Shown here in pieces: positions 48,103 through 61,044 of a stretch of 64,000 bases of DNA. The position numbers and the translations under genes were made by a program. Location of the stretch: assembly GCF_036324505.1 (NCBI RefSeq), contig NC_086350.1:27572257-27636256 (forward strand), written 5' to 3'. A model generated the notes under the pieces. It did not search any database, had not been told where the DNA came from, and worked only from the letters and a program-made list of their open reading frames with translations. Within the stretch, counting starts at the first letter, position 1. The number at the start of each line of letters is the position of its first letter. This stretch comes from Eleginops maclovinus (lineage: Eukaryota; Chordata; Actinopteri; Perciformes; Eleginopidae).

Positions 48103-50898
48103 ATGGAGCGGCGGGTATTAAGTGGAGCAGCTAAACGCAAGTTAAAAAACCAGAAAGATTTGAGAGAAGCTGAGATTTTAAATCAAGTTCCTAGAATTTT
48201 TTTTTTTAATTAAGAATTCTACAAGGGGGGACAACAGCTAGATGTGATGAAGATGACAGACAGACGGTTAGCATTAGCAGCAGCTGTGATGTTATGCAAA
48301 CAGAAGTGAGGGAGGAGGAGGACAATGAGGACAATGGGGAGGATAATGAGCAGACATATGGAGAGACAGCAACAGATGAACATGGTGAGGAGAGACATGG
48401 AGTGACAACAGCTAAATGTGATGAAGACAACAGACAGACAGTGAGCATTAGCAGCAGCAGCAGTGATGTTATGTCAACAGAAGTGGGGGAGGATGAGGAC
48501 AATGAGCACACATATGGAGGGATAACAGGAGGACATGGTGAGGAGAGACAGCCAGGTAGCAGCAGTGTTATGCCAGCTGAAGCAGGGAAGGAGGAGGAGA
48601 ACATGACAGTAGATTTGGAGGGGGACCAAAGGCAGTTTGCCTCTGCTAGCATTGTAGAGGAGTGCCAGTTACCATCTCTTAACGGGAGAGAGCAGCAAGG
48701 GGTGTGATCATGGTTTGAGACTGTTACTGACCCAGCTTGCTGGGGGGACACTCAAAGCAGCTCTCATTGACAGAGGGGTCAAAGTGTTCCAAAACAGGAG
48801 TGCAAGTTATCCTGCCTCTGCAAGAGACAGTGGAATAGGTGGCAAGATTTGTGTTCTAACAAACGACCAGATCAAATGCCTGTTGCCAAATGGCCAAGTC
48901 GTCGATAGAGAGTGGATCACATATTCTCGGTCCACAGGAAATATTTACTGTTTTGCATGCAAATTGTTTTCGTCCAAATCACGTTCATTCGTCACTGGTT
49001 ATTCCGACTGGAAACATCCAGAGCGGATTGGCGAACATGAGAGAAGTGCGGAACATCTGGCCTGTATGATTGCCCTGCATCGTCGGACAACAGCAGCTAC
49101 CGTTGACAGCGGACTGATGAAGCAGATAGAGGGGGAGAGGCAGTATTGGAGAGAGGTGCTCAGGAGAGTGTTCTCCGTTATCAAGTTCTTGGGGGAGAGA
49201 GGACTTGCATTTAGGGGACAAGATGAATTACTAGGCTCACCCCACAATGGGAATTACTTGGGCAATTTAGAATTGTTATCGCAGTTTGACTCGTTCTTGG
49301 CAGAGCACATCAGAAAGTTTGGGCAGAAGGGCCGTGGCAGCGACTCCTATTTATCCTCAACAGTCTTTGACGAGTTCATAGAACTCATGGGACAGAAAAC
49401 AAGGCAAACTATTATGAAGGAATTACGTGATGCCAAGTATTTCTCTGTAATAGTTGACTCGACACCTGATTTATCCCACGTAGACCAGCTTACGTTCATT
49501 TTTAGATTCGTGAGTGAAACAGGCTGTATAGTGGAGCGCTTTGTTGGATTTGAGCCCATCAATAGTCACAGAGGAGAAAGCTTAGCTGATTGTGTTATCT
49601 CAATGGTACATCAACTTGGTCTAGGTCTTGCAAACTGTCGTGGACAGTCGTATGATAATGCAAGTAATATGAGGGGAAAATATAACGGATTGCAAGCCTA
49701 CCTAAAAAATAATCCAATGATTCACTATGTCCCATGTGCAGCCCATTCTTTAAACCGGGTCGGAGTGAACAGTATTGAGGGCTTTAGCGATGCGGTTGGC
49801 AATTATTTAGATTTTTTGCAGTCTCTGTACAAATTTGCCGCTGCCTCCACGCATCGCTGGGGCAAAGTATTCGGAGATTCTAACGCTTGCATAGAGCTTA
49901 CTTTGAAATCCCTCTCTAGCACACCCTGGAGCTGCTGAGCGGAGTCAACAAAGGCATTGTGGGCAAAATTACCAGCAGTAGTACGAAAGGGTAAAGCTTT
50001 TTTCCACAGATATGGATGAAAAAAAGGAGACACGTTCAGAAGCACGTTCACTCTGTAAGCAGTTTAAGACATTGGAGATTGCGTTCATGGCCACGTTTTG
50101 GGATACAATATTGTCACGATTCCATGCAACTAGCGCTATTTTGCAGCACAGCGATGTCTCACTTGAGTGTGCTGTCAGAGCGCTGGAATCACTACGTGAT
50201 TTCGTTGCTGCACAGAGGGATCTTTTTAACAAATTAGAGAGGGCCGCGTTGAGTGTGCCTGGTGTTAGCCAGGTGTACAAGAATGACATTTGTCGTCGAA
50301 AGAGATGGGGGCCTTTGCTGACGAAACAGCAGAAGAGGGCATTGAGCTTGGGGGAAAACGCACATTTCAAATAGAGACTTTCAATGTTGCCATCGACACA
50401 CTCACACAGAGCCTCAGACACCGTCTGGAGGCATACAGGGACTTGTATGACTTGTTCAGTGCGCTTTTCTTCGAAAACACTGAATCGGATGCCTCAGTGA
50501 TGCAAAAGGCCAGTGTTCTGGCATCTGCCTACCCATCTGATATGGATGAATGTTTAGGCGATGAACTAATCCAACTGAGGTCATTCATCAAGGCTGGGGA
50601 TGACACAAGCCCAAAAGGACTGCTCAGACTAATTTTGGATTATGCCCTTGAGTCTATGTTTCCAAACGTGTATGTTGCGCTTCGGTTATTCCTCACACTG
50701 CCCGTAACCAACTGCGAAGGTGAGCGATCATTCTCTCTCCTGGGTCGGATAAAAAATGAATTAAGGACGAAGATGAAACAAGAACGTCTCTCCTGGCTTT
50801 CTCTGATGGCCATCGAGAGTGAGCTGACCAAGTCATTGGACTTTAATGACATTGTCAATGAATTCGCGCAGCGCAAAGTCCGGAGGAGATGCGTTTAA
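48103..50898 (+). pseudogene. ZMYM1-like hAT transposase, broken
   Basis: It starts MERRVLSGAAKRKLKNQKD and frameshifts at a T-run (about 48187). An acidic linker made of about 170-bp tandem repeats (48229-48700) follows in another frame. From 48715 a 407-codon open stretch has a TTF/BED-like finger (YCFACKLFS..HERSAEH), then the RNase H-like catalytic region with VDSTPDLSHVDQLT (first Asp) and SYDNASNMRG (second Asp), and VPCAAHSLN. A TGA at 49936-49938, consistent with a CpG-to-TpG change of CGA, and two frameshifts (about 50000 and 50330) interrupt it. The last frame (50290-50898) ends with the dimerisation motif LTLPVTNCEGERSFSLLGRI. Dead, but almost entire in sequence. Confidence 0.88.
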
Positions 50899-51167
50899 TG
50901 ATAGCCTATTTAATCATTTTTAGCCTGCTTCACACAAACATATAGCCTACGTTTCAGATCATAACTTCTGTGTGAGTGATTTGTTCAAAAGTGATGTTTC
51001 ATGAATTAAAATGTATTTTTAGTGCAACCTTTGTACCGCTGCTGATTTGTGCGTGAGTGCGGAGCTGGGTTGTGTGATGATGCGGTGTGTGTGTGTGTTG
51101 GGGGGGGCCTTGTCTCGTCGTCTGGGCCCAGGGGCCCACAGAATCATAATCCGTCCCTGCTCACGAA

Positions 51168-52032
51168 CATTGAACAATAACGCAGATTCTGAAAAAAATG
51201 CAAACAAGTTACAATAATATGCTGACCATTAGGAGTATAACAATTAGAGGCGTCATGGTTTTGATCATAAATCACAACACATTTTCAGAATGAGGAAATG
51301 TATGACATGGCAGTTCAAACAGAAATGAATAAATCCTCTCTGTCAACAGGGTTTAATAATGACTTCTGCCGTAAAAAAAATGCCCGTCATGAAATATTCA
51401 GCAGCTCCTTCAGGTTTTGATTCCGATGTTAATTTAAAAAACCATCCAAAATGTCCCAGCCGTTTGGCTTATAGGACAGGCCTGTTTTGATAAGAGAAGT
51501 AGTGCTGTGTGTCCTCCTCTGAATTCATTTTGAAGATCTGCGGAGCATCATCCTGTCCTTCGCTCTGCAGAAATCCTCTGCCTTATCCTTGCTTCTGCAT
51601 GGAGTTCTGCCTCTCAGGCAACAAAGAAGCCATCCTTATTGCTAGAGGTGGTTTAATACTTAAAATATAATACACTTTTAACAACTGAACACTATTATGT
51701 GCAAGACCATTAATAACGCAGCACTTACACATAGAGTATTCTTCTCCTTTATTTTGAAAAGCACCACTTCTACCATGATTTTATATTTGAAAGATTAATG
51801 TAAAAAAATGTCAGGCTTTTAAAAAACAATTGTCTTATTACCTTATTGCCTGAGTTTCTTGACCTGTCTTTTTAGAAACACAATGTTCAAAAATCCCAGA
51901 GTTGAACCTTCTGGATAAATGTTATAATGGATAGGAATGTTGACACAATCAAGATGTAAGGTAAAATAAAATTGAATTATCTTCAAATATATCAGAGCAT
52001 CTTAGCATTACGGATCATCAGTTAAAGCTTTC
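51168..52032. other. non-coding, nothing recognised
   Basis: No coding or repeat signature supported. A short AT run lies near 52055. Confidence 0.45.
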
Positions 52033-52806
52033 TTTAAAGGTCTCCTATTATTATATATATATATATATATATACAATATATAACAATACATTTGTAGGGC
52101 CATATCTAAACAAAACATGTCTGAAGTGTTTTGCTCAAAATACCAAACAGATCACCCATTGTAGCATGCCTCATCCCCCTCTATTTCAGCCCTGTTCCTG
52201 AAGTGCTGATTCTGTGACTGTAGCTTTAAATGAACTAGCTGCTGCTGGCCACGCCCCTTTGCAGCTGCTGCTGACCACGCCCCTTTGGAGCGTCATGATC
52301 TCTCTTCTGAAGAGAGTTTTCTACCGGGAGAAACTCAGCTAAACGCTGCCGTGATTAAACGCCATATTCTGTTCCAAACCACATCCAGCATTATTTCTGA
52401 AACTCTTCTCAATGTTTACCACTAGAACAGAGACATTATATGTATTATATAAACAACAACTCTAAGTCCCTCCTGCAGACATCCTGCTGAACACACAGAC
52501 ACACAGAGGTGCTGCGGAGGGGATTCAGCTCACTACTGTACATGGGGGACGAAAGGTTAGGACGTGTCACGTGGGTGGGACGTTGCCAGGAGTTCAATGT
52601 AAAGCCAGCCCACATTTTGGATGACGTCATAGCCAAAGCAAATCTGGATCAGTTGGTTTGTACCCCCGTTTTTAGAGATGTGGGTAAGGAGGGAAAGAGA
52701 GAGGGTTTTATTTCCTGACAATTTGTGAGTCTCCTTACACACCGGGGACATATTTATGTATAAAAGACAGCAAAAAGTGCGTTTTGCATAATAGAGGACC
52801 TTTAAA
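52033..52806. mobile_element. MITE-like element, complete copy
   Basis: The left end TTTAAAGGTCTCCTATTA and the right end, reverse complemented, TTTAAAGGTCCTCTATTA are terminal inverted repeats. The 774-bp interior shares long stretches with 30385-30730 (AAACATGTCTGAAGTGTTTT, CACGCCCCTTTG repeats). There is no transposase. A CACGCCCCTTTG-containing unit is locally duplicated in both copies. Superfamily not assigned. Confidence 0.8.
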
Positions 52807-53389
52807 TGTAACTATATCAAGGAATAATTCAGTGCTTAGGTTTTGTGCACACCATGAGTGAGTGTGTATGTTTTACAACTCCTTAAGACCCAAGCCAAGA
52901 TTCCATGTGTTCCTTCAATCCGCTGACAAAAGTGGAGAGGGTTAGCCCCAGGGTTAGTAACATCTAAATTCCAGGCACATTGGAGATGGTCACTTTGAGG
53001 TGGTACCGCTGTTTTCATTTCACCAGCACGTCAATCTGCTCCCTCTGCCAAGGACAGGCATCAAGAGGAATCAATACAGGAGAAATACACAACACAGCGC
53101 ATAGAAAACCTTGAACAAGAAACACTGTATCCGCCTGAGGGAGCGTCGCGAAGATGGTAGATCTATGAGACAACCACCGTTCCCGCGTGCACCATCTCTT
53201 CATCTTCACCTCCGTGCCCACCACATTCTTCCGACCACAATCTCTGAAGCCTGATAAGGAAGTGTGCACAAAAGACAGCAAGCACTGACTGATGTGCTGG
53301 GTCCAGGCTCAAGGGCGTATGGCACTCTCAGCTCTTTCCAGGACCAACTGGGACCCTGCCTGCCTGCAGCTTTGCCGATATCTGTTATA
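52807..53389. other. non-coding; possibly start of LINE 1
   Basis: No recognisable domain. The minus-strand frame at 53281-53015 has no motif. LINE homology is only detectable from about 53390. Confidence 0.4.
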
Positions 53390-54903
53390 GATTAAGAACG
53401 GTGAATCAGCTTAGAAACAGAAAGCGCTCAACCGTCTGTGAATTTATCCAATTTAGCTGTGGATTCCACGTCAGCCACAGCTTGTCACTTTCTTTTATCA
53501 ACGATTTCATCACCAAGCACAATCTGGATTTTCTGTTTTTTAACTGAAACTTGGATAGACCAAAATAACAGCACAGCTGTTCTTATCGAATCAACCCCTC
53601 CCAACTTTAGTTTTATGAGACAGGCTAGAATGCATAAGAAAGGGGGTGGAGTTGCTGTTTTGTTTAATGATTCCCTTCAATGCAAGCAGACCTCTTATGG
53701 AACCTTCCCATCTTTTGAATATGTGGCCGTTCAGCTGAAATGCTCCTCTCGAGCTATGTTCCTAAACATCTATAGACCCCCCAAATACTGTGCAAGCTTT
53801 GTTGATGACTTTGCTGAACTGCTGTCTATAATGTGTATTGACTTTGACTGTGTAGTCATTGTTGGTGATTTTAACATCCATGTTGACAAGCCCGAGGACA
53901 GAGGGGCTAAAGAACTGTTCTGTGTTCTTGATAACTATGGACTGACTTAGCATGTGACGGATCCCACGCACAACAAGGGGCACACTCTTATCTGAAAACA
54001 CAAAATGTTTTTTCAGATTTTTTCTTCCACACTTACCCGCTGTAACATCTCAGTAAATGAGCTAGTAGATCGTTTTATAGATGCCATTGCTCCCACTAAG
54101 TTAAAGGAAGTGTATGGCAAAAAATATCTCCATGGGGAAAGGCCATGAGCGTGAGAACAAAAAAAAGTGTGGAAAAGCTGAACGCAGGTAGGGAATAACA
54201 AATCTCAAGGTTAATTTTGAAATCTATAAAGAGAGACTTGACTTTTATAATTTGGAATTGAAAAATCCAGGACAGTCTTTCTTCTCTGACATCATTGCCA
54301 AAAACACCAACAACGCACGTGCCTTGTTTGCTACCATTGAGAGACTAACAAACCCCCCAGTGTCAGTGTCAGTAGCCTCTGATCTTCTGTCCACCAGGGC
54401 CTTAAATTAATTTGCCTCCTTTACTGACAAAATTCAGAAAAGCAGTCGGTGTTTCTGTATCAGGTACAGCAAATGTGTTGTCCCTGTGTCCACTTCAAAT
54501 CATTTCAAACACCATGACACAATTCCATCTGATTAACATGGAGGAGATTATACAACATCTGAATTCTACAGTAAACAAGTCTCTTCACTCAGGTGTATCT
54601 CCACAGGCGCTGAAAACTGCAGTCATTAAACCGCTCTTAAAAAAGAATAATCTGGACGCTTCAGCAATGAATAATTACAGGCCCATATCAAACCTCCCAT
54701 TTCTAGGTAACATCATTGAAAAAGAGTAATTTCTTGGATGCAAATAACAGTTTTGATGTATTCCAGTCAGGCTTTGGACCGCACCACAGCACTGAGACTG
54801 CTCTTAAGGTCTTCAATGACATCCACTTAAACACAGACAGTGGCAGAATCTCAGTGTTAGTATTATTAGATCTTAGTGCTGCATTTCACACTGTTAACCA
54901 CAA
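53390..54903 (+). pseudogene. outer LINE: endonuclease and RT N-terminus, broken
   Basis: The AP-endonuclease domain (53438-53950) shows FCFLTETWIDQNNSTAVL, MHKKGGGVAVLFNDS and the catalytic GDFNIHVDKPED. It ends at a TAG, and its C-terminal SDH region is lost. After multiple stops, RT begins (about 54400-54729: [35 protein letters not shown]) and shifts frame to [20 protein letters not shown] and [17 protein letters not shown]. The motif-A Asp is kept, but neighbouring conserved Asp residues are changed to His (54887-54889) and Asn. Not functional. Confidence 0.85.
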
Positions 54904-57387
54904 CATATGGTATTCAAATTGAGCATCTACCGGTCAGCCCTCGTAATCCTGTTTTATCTGATCACTACTTAATAACTTTTGATGTTCTGTTATTAGACTA
55001 CAAGCCACTACATAAGGATGCTTACAAAAGAAATCTATCAGCTTCTGCTGTAGCAACATTTATGAGAAAAATTCCATCAGTGCTTAGTCATTAACATCTC
55101 ACAGTCCAAGGGAGGACTCTTTTACTAACCCCCCCCCCCCCCCCCTCCCAAAATTGATTATATGATTGGTAGTGTTACAGGTGCGCTGCAAATAACACTT
55201 GATTGTGTTGCCCCTTTTAAAATTAAGAAAATAAAACAAAGAAGACTAGCTCCATGGCATAACACTGAAACCCGTATAATACAGCAAAGAACAAGGCCAC
55301 TTGAAAGGAAATGGCGCTCTGACAAGTGTGAAGAATTTCGGTTACTCTGGCTTGAAAGCCTCAAAAAATATAAGAAGGCGCTACGCAATGCAAGAGCAGC
55401 ATATTATTCCTCACTAATAGATGAAAATCTATTAGATACCAGGTTACTTTTCGGTACAGTAGCCAGCGTGACCGAGAGCCACAGCTCTATTGAGCCCTCT
55501 ATTCCTACATCCATCACGAGTAATGACTTTATGAACTTCCTTAATGATAAAATGATAACTCAGAGTCAAAATAAACCACGAGACACCCTTAGCCAGCACT
55601 GGGTCCCCCGTAACACTGGACATATACCTAGACTGCTTCTCTCCTATGGACATACACCATTATTATTTCATCCTCTAAAGCGTCTACCTGTATCTTAGAC
55701 CCTATTCCATCTTAGCGGTTAAAGGAAATTTCACCCCTAATTAGTACACCTGTATTAATTATGATAAGTATATCTTTACTGTCTGACTACATTCCAGTCA
55801 TTTAAAGTAGCAGTAATTAAACCTCCTATTAAAAAACAAAACTTTGATCCTGAGGTTATGGCCAACTACAGGCTAATATCAAACATTCCCTTCCTCTCAA
55901 AAATCGCTTAGAAAGCACCCGCTTCACAATTGTGTACATTTTTAAATGAGAATTGTTTATTTGAGAAATTCCAGTCAGGTTTTAGAAAACATCATAGCAC
56001 AGAGACAGCACTGGTTAAAGTAACAAAGGACCTTCTTTCTGCATCTGATAATGGACTTGCCTCTATCCTGGTTCTGTTGGATCTGAGGGCTGCCTTCGAC
56101 ACTATTGACCATACAATACTACTACATAGATTAGAACTGTTCATAGGTATAAGGGGAATGGCACTAAGCTGGTTCAGGTCATATCTATCAAAATGGTCTT
56201 AGTTTGTATCTGTCAACAATGAAACCTCTACACAGACTACAGTCAGTCATGGTATACCGCAAGGGTCCATACTTGGACCTATTCTGTTCATCTTATATAT
56301 GCTGCCATTGGGCAATATCATAAGGAATAACTCGATCAACTTTCATTGTTATGCTGACGATACACAATTGTATCCATCAATTAAAGCAGATGCACAATTT
56401 CCATTAATTAAACTGCAAGAATGCTTCACAGACATAAAGACATGGATGACCTGCAACTTTTTATTATTAAACTCAGACCAAACAGAGGTCATTATACTTG
56501 GCCCCGAGCACCTTCGGAAAAAACTGTCTGACAATATCATTTCTTTGGATGGTATTACCATGACCTCCAGCACCACTGGTGTTATCTTTGATGAGGATTT
56601 GTCTTTTAGATCACACATAAAGCAAATTTCAAGGACTGCCTACTTCCATCCACAGAATATTTAAAAAATCAGGCACATTCTAAATCATAACAACGCAGAA
56701 ACACTCATCCATGGTTTTATCTTATCCAGGCTGGATTATTGCAATTCCATTTTATCAGGCTGTCCAAACTCATCATTAAAGGCCCTACAGTTAAAACAAA
56801 ATGCTGCAGCACGGGTTTGAACAGGAACAAAGAAAATGGACCACATCACTCCTGTTTTAGCAGCTTTGCACTGGCTCCCAGTTAAGTCCAGGATTGATTT
56901 TAAAATACTTTTACTTACATACAAAGTGCTCAATGGTCAGGCACCATCCTACCTACAGGATCTTTTAATCTCATATTGTCCCTATAGGGCATTACGATCC
57001 AAGAGTGCAGGTCTGTTGGTTCCCACAGTTTACAAAATAAGATCAAGTGCTAGAGCTTTTGGGTACCAAGCTCTGTTCCTCTGGAACAAATGTCCAGTTT
57101 TGATTAGAGAGGCAGACAGTGTGCACACATTTTGGAGCAGGCTGAAGACTTTCCCCCTTGGTGCAGCGTACAGTTAGGACTGGTTTTAAACTCCTTTTAA
57201 AACATCCTCATGGACCCTTCATTTTATGGAATTTTAATTGTATTCTAACTGTATCTGTGTCATTGTGTTATGTAACCATTCATTGGTATTTTCACTCTTA
57301 TCTTGTCGATCTGTGAAGCCCTCTGAGACAAATGTGATTTTGTGATATGAGGCTATATGAATACATTTGAATTGAATTGAATTGAAT
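54904..57387 (+). pseudogene. inner L2-type LINE, 5'-truncated, broken
   Basis: It starts inside the endonuclease (NPVLSDHYLITFDV, with the SDH catalytic motif), passes a poly-C run (about 55126-55147), a linker (55162-55698) and then [48 protein letters not shown] (motif A), HGIPQGSILGPILFILY and FHCYADDTQLY with an intact YADD box (about 56351-56362). The C-terminus reads HITPVLAALHWLPVKSRIDF and FGYQALFLWNKCPVLIREAD. Stops at about 55083, 55698, 55910, 56202, 56664 and 56818 inactivate it. It ends in TTGAA-type repeats. Confidence 0.88.
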
Positions 57388-58580
57388 TACTAGACTCACT
57401 TTCGGCCACAGTTCTAAATTGGTTTGAATCTTACTTAAAGGACAGGAAACACTTTGTTTCTATAGGCAGCTACACATCTGAGTTGACAAATATGACATGT
57501 GGGGTTCCTCAAGGCTCCATCTTGGGGCCTCTTCTCTTTAACATCTACATGCTACCACTGGCTCAGATAATGAAGCAACAAAACAAGTTACCTTAGCTAT
57601 GCAGATGATACACACATTTACATTACCATTTCACCAGGAGACTATGCTCCAATTCAAACACTGAGTAAGTGAACAAATCATTAAAACAGTCACTAAGTCC
57701 GCCTACTATCGCCTGAAGAACATATCTAGGATTAAAGGACTAATGTCACAGTAGGATCTAGAATAACTTGTCCATGCTTTACCTTCAGTAGACTGGACTA
57801 CTGTAATGGTGTCTTTACAGGTCTCACCAAGAAATCCATTAGAAAGCTGCAGCTGATTCAGAACGCTGCGGCTCGAGTCCTCACTAACACTAAGAGAATG
57901 GATCACATCACTCCAGTTCTGAAGTCTTTACACTGAGAGAGTGGATCACATCACTCCAGTTCTGAAGTCTTTACACTGAGAGAGTGGATCACATCAGTCC
58001 AGTTCTGAGGTCTTTACACTGAGAGAGTGGATCACATCAGTCCAGTTCTGAAGTCTTTACACTGAGAGAGTGGATCACATCACTCCAGTTCTGAAGTCTT
58101 TACACTGAGAGAGTGGATCACATCACTCCAGTTCTGAAGTCTTTACACTGAGAGAGTGGATCACATCACTCCAGTTCTGAAGTCTTTGCACTGTCACTGC
58201 TGCTGGTTTTATGAAGCATTGAATAGTTTAAGGCCTAAATACATTTCTGATCTCCTGCAACATTATGAACAATGCAGAACTCTCAGGTCCTCTGGGACGG
58301 GTCAGCTTTCTGTCCCCAGAGTCAAAACTAATCAAATCAAATATCTGGAACAAACTACCAGAACCCTGCAGGTTCTTAAACACTTACTACGTTTAAATCC
58401 AAGCTGAAGACCTTTTTTTTTTCACTACTTTTAATTACACTGATGTTTATTTTTTTCTCTTTGCTTTTTATTGTTTTTAGATTCCATATGTGTTAATGCT
58501 TGTATTGTTTTCCTTTTTGTAAAGCACTTTGAATTGCCTTGTGTTGGAAGGTGCTATATAAATAAACTTGCCTTGCCTTG
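57388..58580 (+). pseudogene. outer LINE: RT C-terminus and 3' end
   Basis: It continues the outer RT with VLNWFESYLKDRKHFVSIGS, CGVPQGSILGPLLFNIYMLP and, in a shifted frame near 57596, SYADDTH. Then come [34 protein letters not shown] and [20 protein letters not shown], where a 43-bp minisatellite has expanded. After it, FYEALNSLRPKYISDLLQHY and CRTLRSSGTGQLSVPRVK lead to the 3' untranslated region. Several stops. Confidence 0.85.
57893..58193 (+). repeat. 43-bp minisatellite, exactly 7 units, from LINE coding DNA
   Basis: Each unit runs AGAGAGTGGATCACATCACT followed by CCAGTTCTGAAGTCTTTACA and CTG. The first copy (57893-57935, AGAGAATGG) is the original RT codons ([13 protein letters not shown]). 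Two units have CAGTCC for CACTCC, one of them also GAGGTC for GAAGTC, and the last has TTGCACTG. 7 x 43 = 301 bp exactly. Confidence 0.95.
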
Positions 58581-61044
58581 AGCTCTTTCTTTCTTGTTTA
58601 ACTTGTGAACCAAGCATTGATCAGTCAAATCATTGTTAAGTTCTTTAGTTAATTATAAACATCCTTGATTAAAACACATGTTTCTGCCAGGCCCTAAACA
58701 TGATTTGCTCTGGAGCAATATTTACATACTTTGCAGGGCTGAAACTGATGTATAGCATTAAACCGTGTAACCTGGTGTCAGATTGTTGACTTAAACACAA
58801 ACAGTTAAACTGATTTGAGGTTAATATGCATGATAAATAAGTAAGTATTTATTAAATGTATTCCTAATTGTATACTCTGTAAGGTCTCATTGAACATTTA
58901 CACTTGACACATACTGTATCTGTGTGTGATGAAGGACTGTTCTCTCCACAGGAGGCCAGGAGCTGGTTCTGCTGTAGCCTCAGGGCAGAGATCAGTCCTG
59001 CTTGTATCTGTACTACTTGTACTTATGTGAGCAACAGCAGACTTAGTACACATCCACATGATTTAGATGTCGTCCTGGTGACCTCAATGGTAACCTTCTC
59101 CCATCAGGAAGCGATCATGCGTGTGACCTGAAGCTATTTGTCCGGAGGGAAACGACAGTGAGCAAGCTTCATAATACCCAGAGACAACATGACTGATTCA
59201 GGAAACCAGGGGCAACGTTGAATAAAACAGACAGATTCAAGAATTTGTAAACTCCATGTTTCAGTTAATAGGAGCAGTGACAGCCTCTCAGTATAAAAAG
59301 AGTGCCATCTAGCAAAACGTCCTTTCAAAGGAAAATCCCCAGCACAGACAGGAATAACTACACAGGAATGTGCTGTTAGGGTCCAAGATGAAGATAAAAA
59401 AGCAATCTACGGATTACCACTTTATAATCAAAAGGTCAACTTGTTTTAATTGTTTCCGGTGAGAGTTTCTTCTTTCTCGAGATAACAGAAACTTTTGGAA
59501 AGCTGCAGATAAGCAACAGCAAAGCCCTCTTTTACTGCAGCCTGAAGGAAAGAAACATCTGTCTCAGACTCTGCCTCCAGAAGTGACCAAGAGGCAGATT
59601 TATGCCATGGAACATTTTAGGTCAAACAGACATTTGTTGTTGAGAAAACATAAAAAAGAACACTTCTCACAAAATATCTTTACGTGAGTGTCAGAGGATG
59701 TGTTCTACAGACTGTATTATAGGCTCAGTGTCCGGACCCTCAACACTTTATCCCTGCTGTCTCAGCTCGCTCTGAACGATGGAGTACTGCTGCTTCTTGG
59801 ATATCACTCTTGAGTTTCAAGCTGCCTTTATCTGGCCGTCTCATTTGTGACATCGCAATCTCACTGTCTTAATAAACCTAGTTTTCAAAATCAATCCAGA
59901 CAGAATTGAGCTATATCATGGTTGTTAAAATTATAATAAGTTCCTACACTGTATTTAAAATTCCAACTTCCCATGTGTAACTGTCAGCAGTTGCTGTTTT
60001 ACTTTCTTTTTTAAAAGCTTCATTCATTCTGTTCCTTCAAAGGTCAGCACTATCAAGATTACTTTGTTTTGGTCAATGGTGCAAATGCATGATTTAATAA
60101 AAAAGAAACTTAAACAGATTTGCTTGGCTCCAAAAATCCCCAGAATGTGGCAGTTCCAGCAGGATTAAAGGAGACAAAGATTTTTTGAAATGTACAATTA
60201 TTCTTATAATTGCTGCAAAGTCGTTTCTTCTTACAAAAAAAACTTTTTGAAAAAGATAAAAGGTAAAATAATAAAGTTACCCCCAGAGAGAGTGCTTGCA
60301 GGGAAGCCTCAGGCTGAATTTCAGCAAGTTGCCGTCAGTGCAACTTATATAAAGATCATTAGAGCTCAGAGAGTTCCTGTGCTCCCCCTGTGATGACTCC
60401 GTCCAGCATGGAGGGAAACATGACTGTGAGTGACCTGGAATCTAGTATTTTAGATTACAAATGATACAGATACAGTATCAGTAACGTGATGTTGTTGGTG
60501 GGGGGAAGAAGTCGTTCCTGCCTGTGGCCATCAGACTTCTCCCTCGGAGCCAGGCACTGTCAATATGCTGGAACATAACTTCTGAGGTTTATATAATATT
60601 TGATAAATCTCATGTTATTGTATCTTTATTGGACATATTACTTTCATTTCTTATGTTTATATATCACTCCTGAAACTGAAAAAAACATGTCCCTCTAAGA
60701 AAAGTGCTAATTCAGTTGAAAATTAATAACATTTTCATGAATAGAAAGAATCAAGGTTATAATAAGGGGGTTCTTTGCACATATGTAAGGTTCTTTTATA
60801 GGTTTATTTTTATATTTTATTAATTTAATGATTATATGCTGGCCCATTGCCTACAAAATCAGTTGTCCTCGGTAGGAGATAATCATTTCAACTTGATTAA
60901 AAAAAACAAAAAGTAATAATTTAATTGAATAATATCTTTACCACATGAAAGAGTACATTGTTATATGTATTAAAAACTACAAACAGTGAGTTTTGAACAC
61001 TATTTACTATTATTTTGTGGTTGCTCAAAATGTGTCACATATTC
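58581..61044. other. non-coding, nothing recognised
   Basis: AT-rich. A fragment near 60510 (GTTCCTGCCTGTGGCCATCA) resembles LINE 3' sequence but is too short to assign. Frames at 58904-59131 and 60190-60393 have no motif. Confidence 0.4.

Larger units (their letters stand above)
47163..51159 (+). mobile_element. ZMYM1-like hAT transposon, complete ends, exact 8-bp TSD
   Basis: The left end CAAGGATGGATTACTGCACG and the right end, reverse complemented, CAGGGACGGATTATGATTCT are inverted repeats, both followed by GGGCC-rich sequence. CTCACGAA flanks both sides exactly (47155-47162 and 51160-51167). At 3,997 bp it is full size for this hAT type and carries a transposase gene in the plus direction, with subterminal tandem repeats on the left side. 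An exact duplication argues for a fairly recent insertion, yet the gene is already broken. Confidence 0.92.
53390..58580 (+). mobile_element. composite: one L2-type LINE nested in another
   Basis: The outer LINE occupies 53390-54903 and resumes at 57388-58580; the inner LINE fills the gap. The join is visible because the outer protein breaks after ..[11 protein letters not shown] and continues at ..LDSLSATVLNWFESYLKDRK on the far side. The outer 3' end is GGTGCTATATAAATAAACTT followed by TTGCC repeats; the inner 3' end is TTTGAATTGAATTGAATTG. Both are on the plus strand. Confidence 0.85.

Noticed and set aside
48206..48751. 181-codon minus-strand Ser/Leu-rich frame
   Set aside because: Antisense of the tandemly repeated acidic linker of the hAT transposase.
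53015..53281. 88-codon minus-strand frame upstream of the LINE
   Set aside because: No recognisable domain; lies directly before LINE homology and is probably chance.
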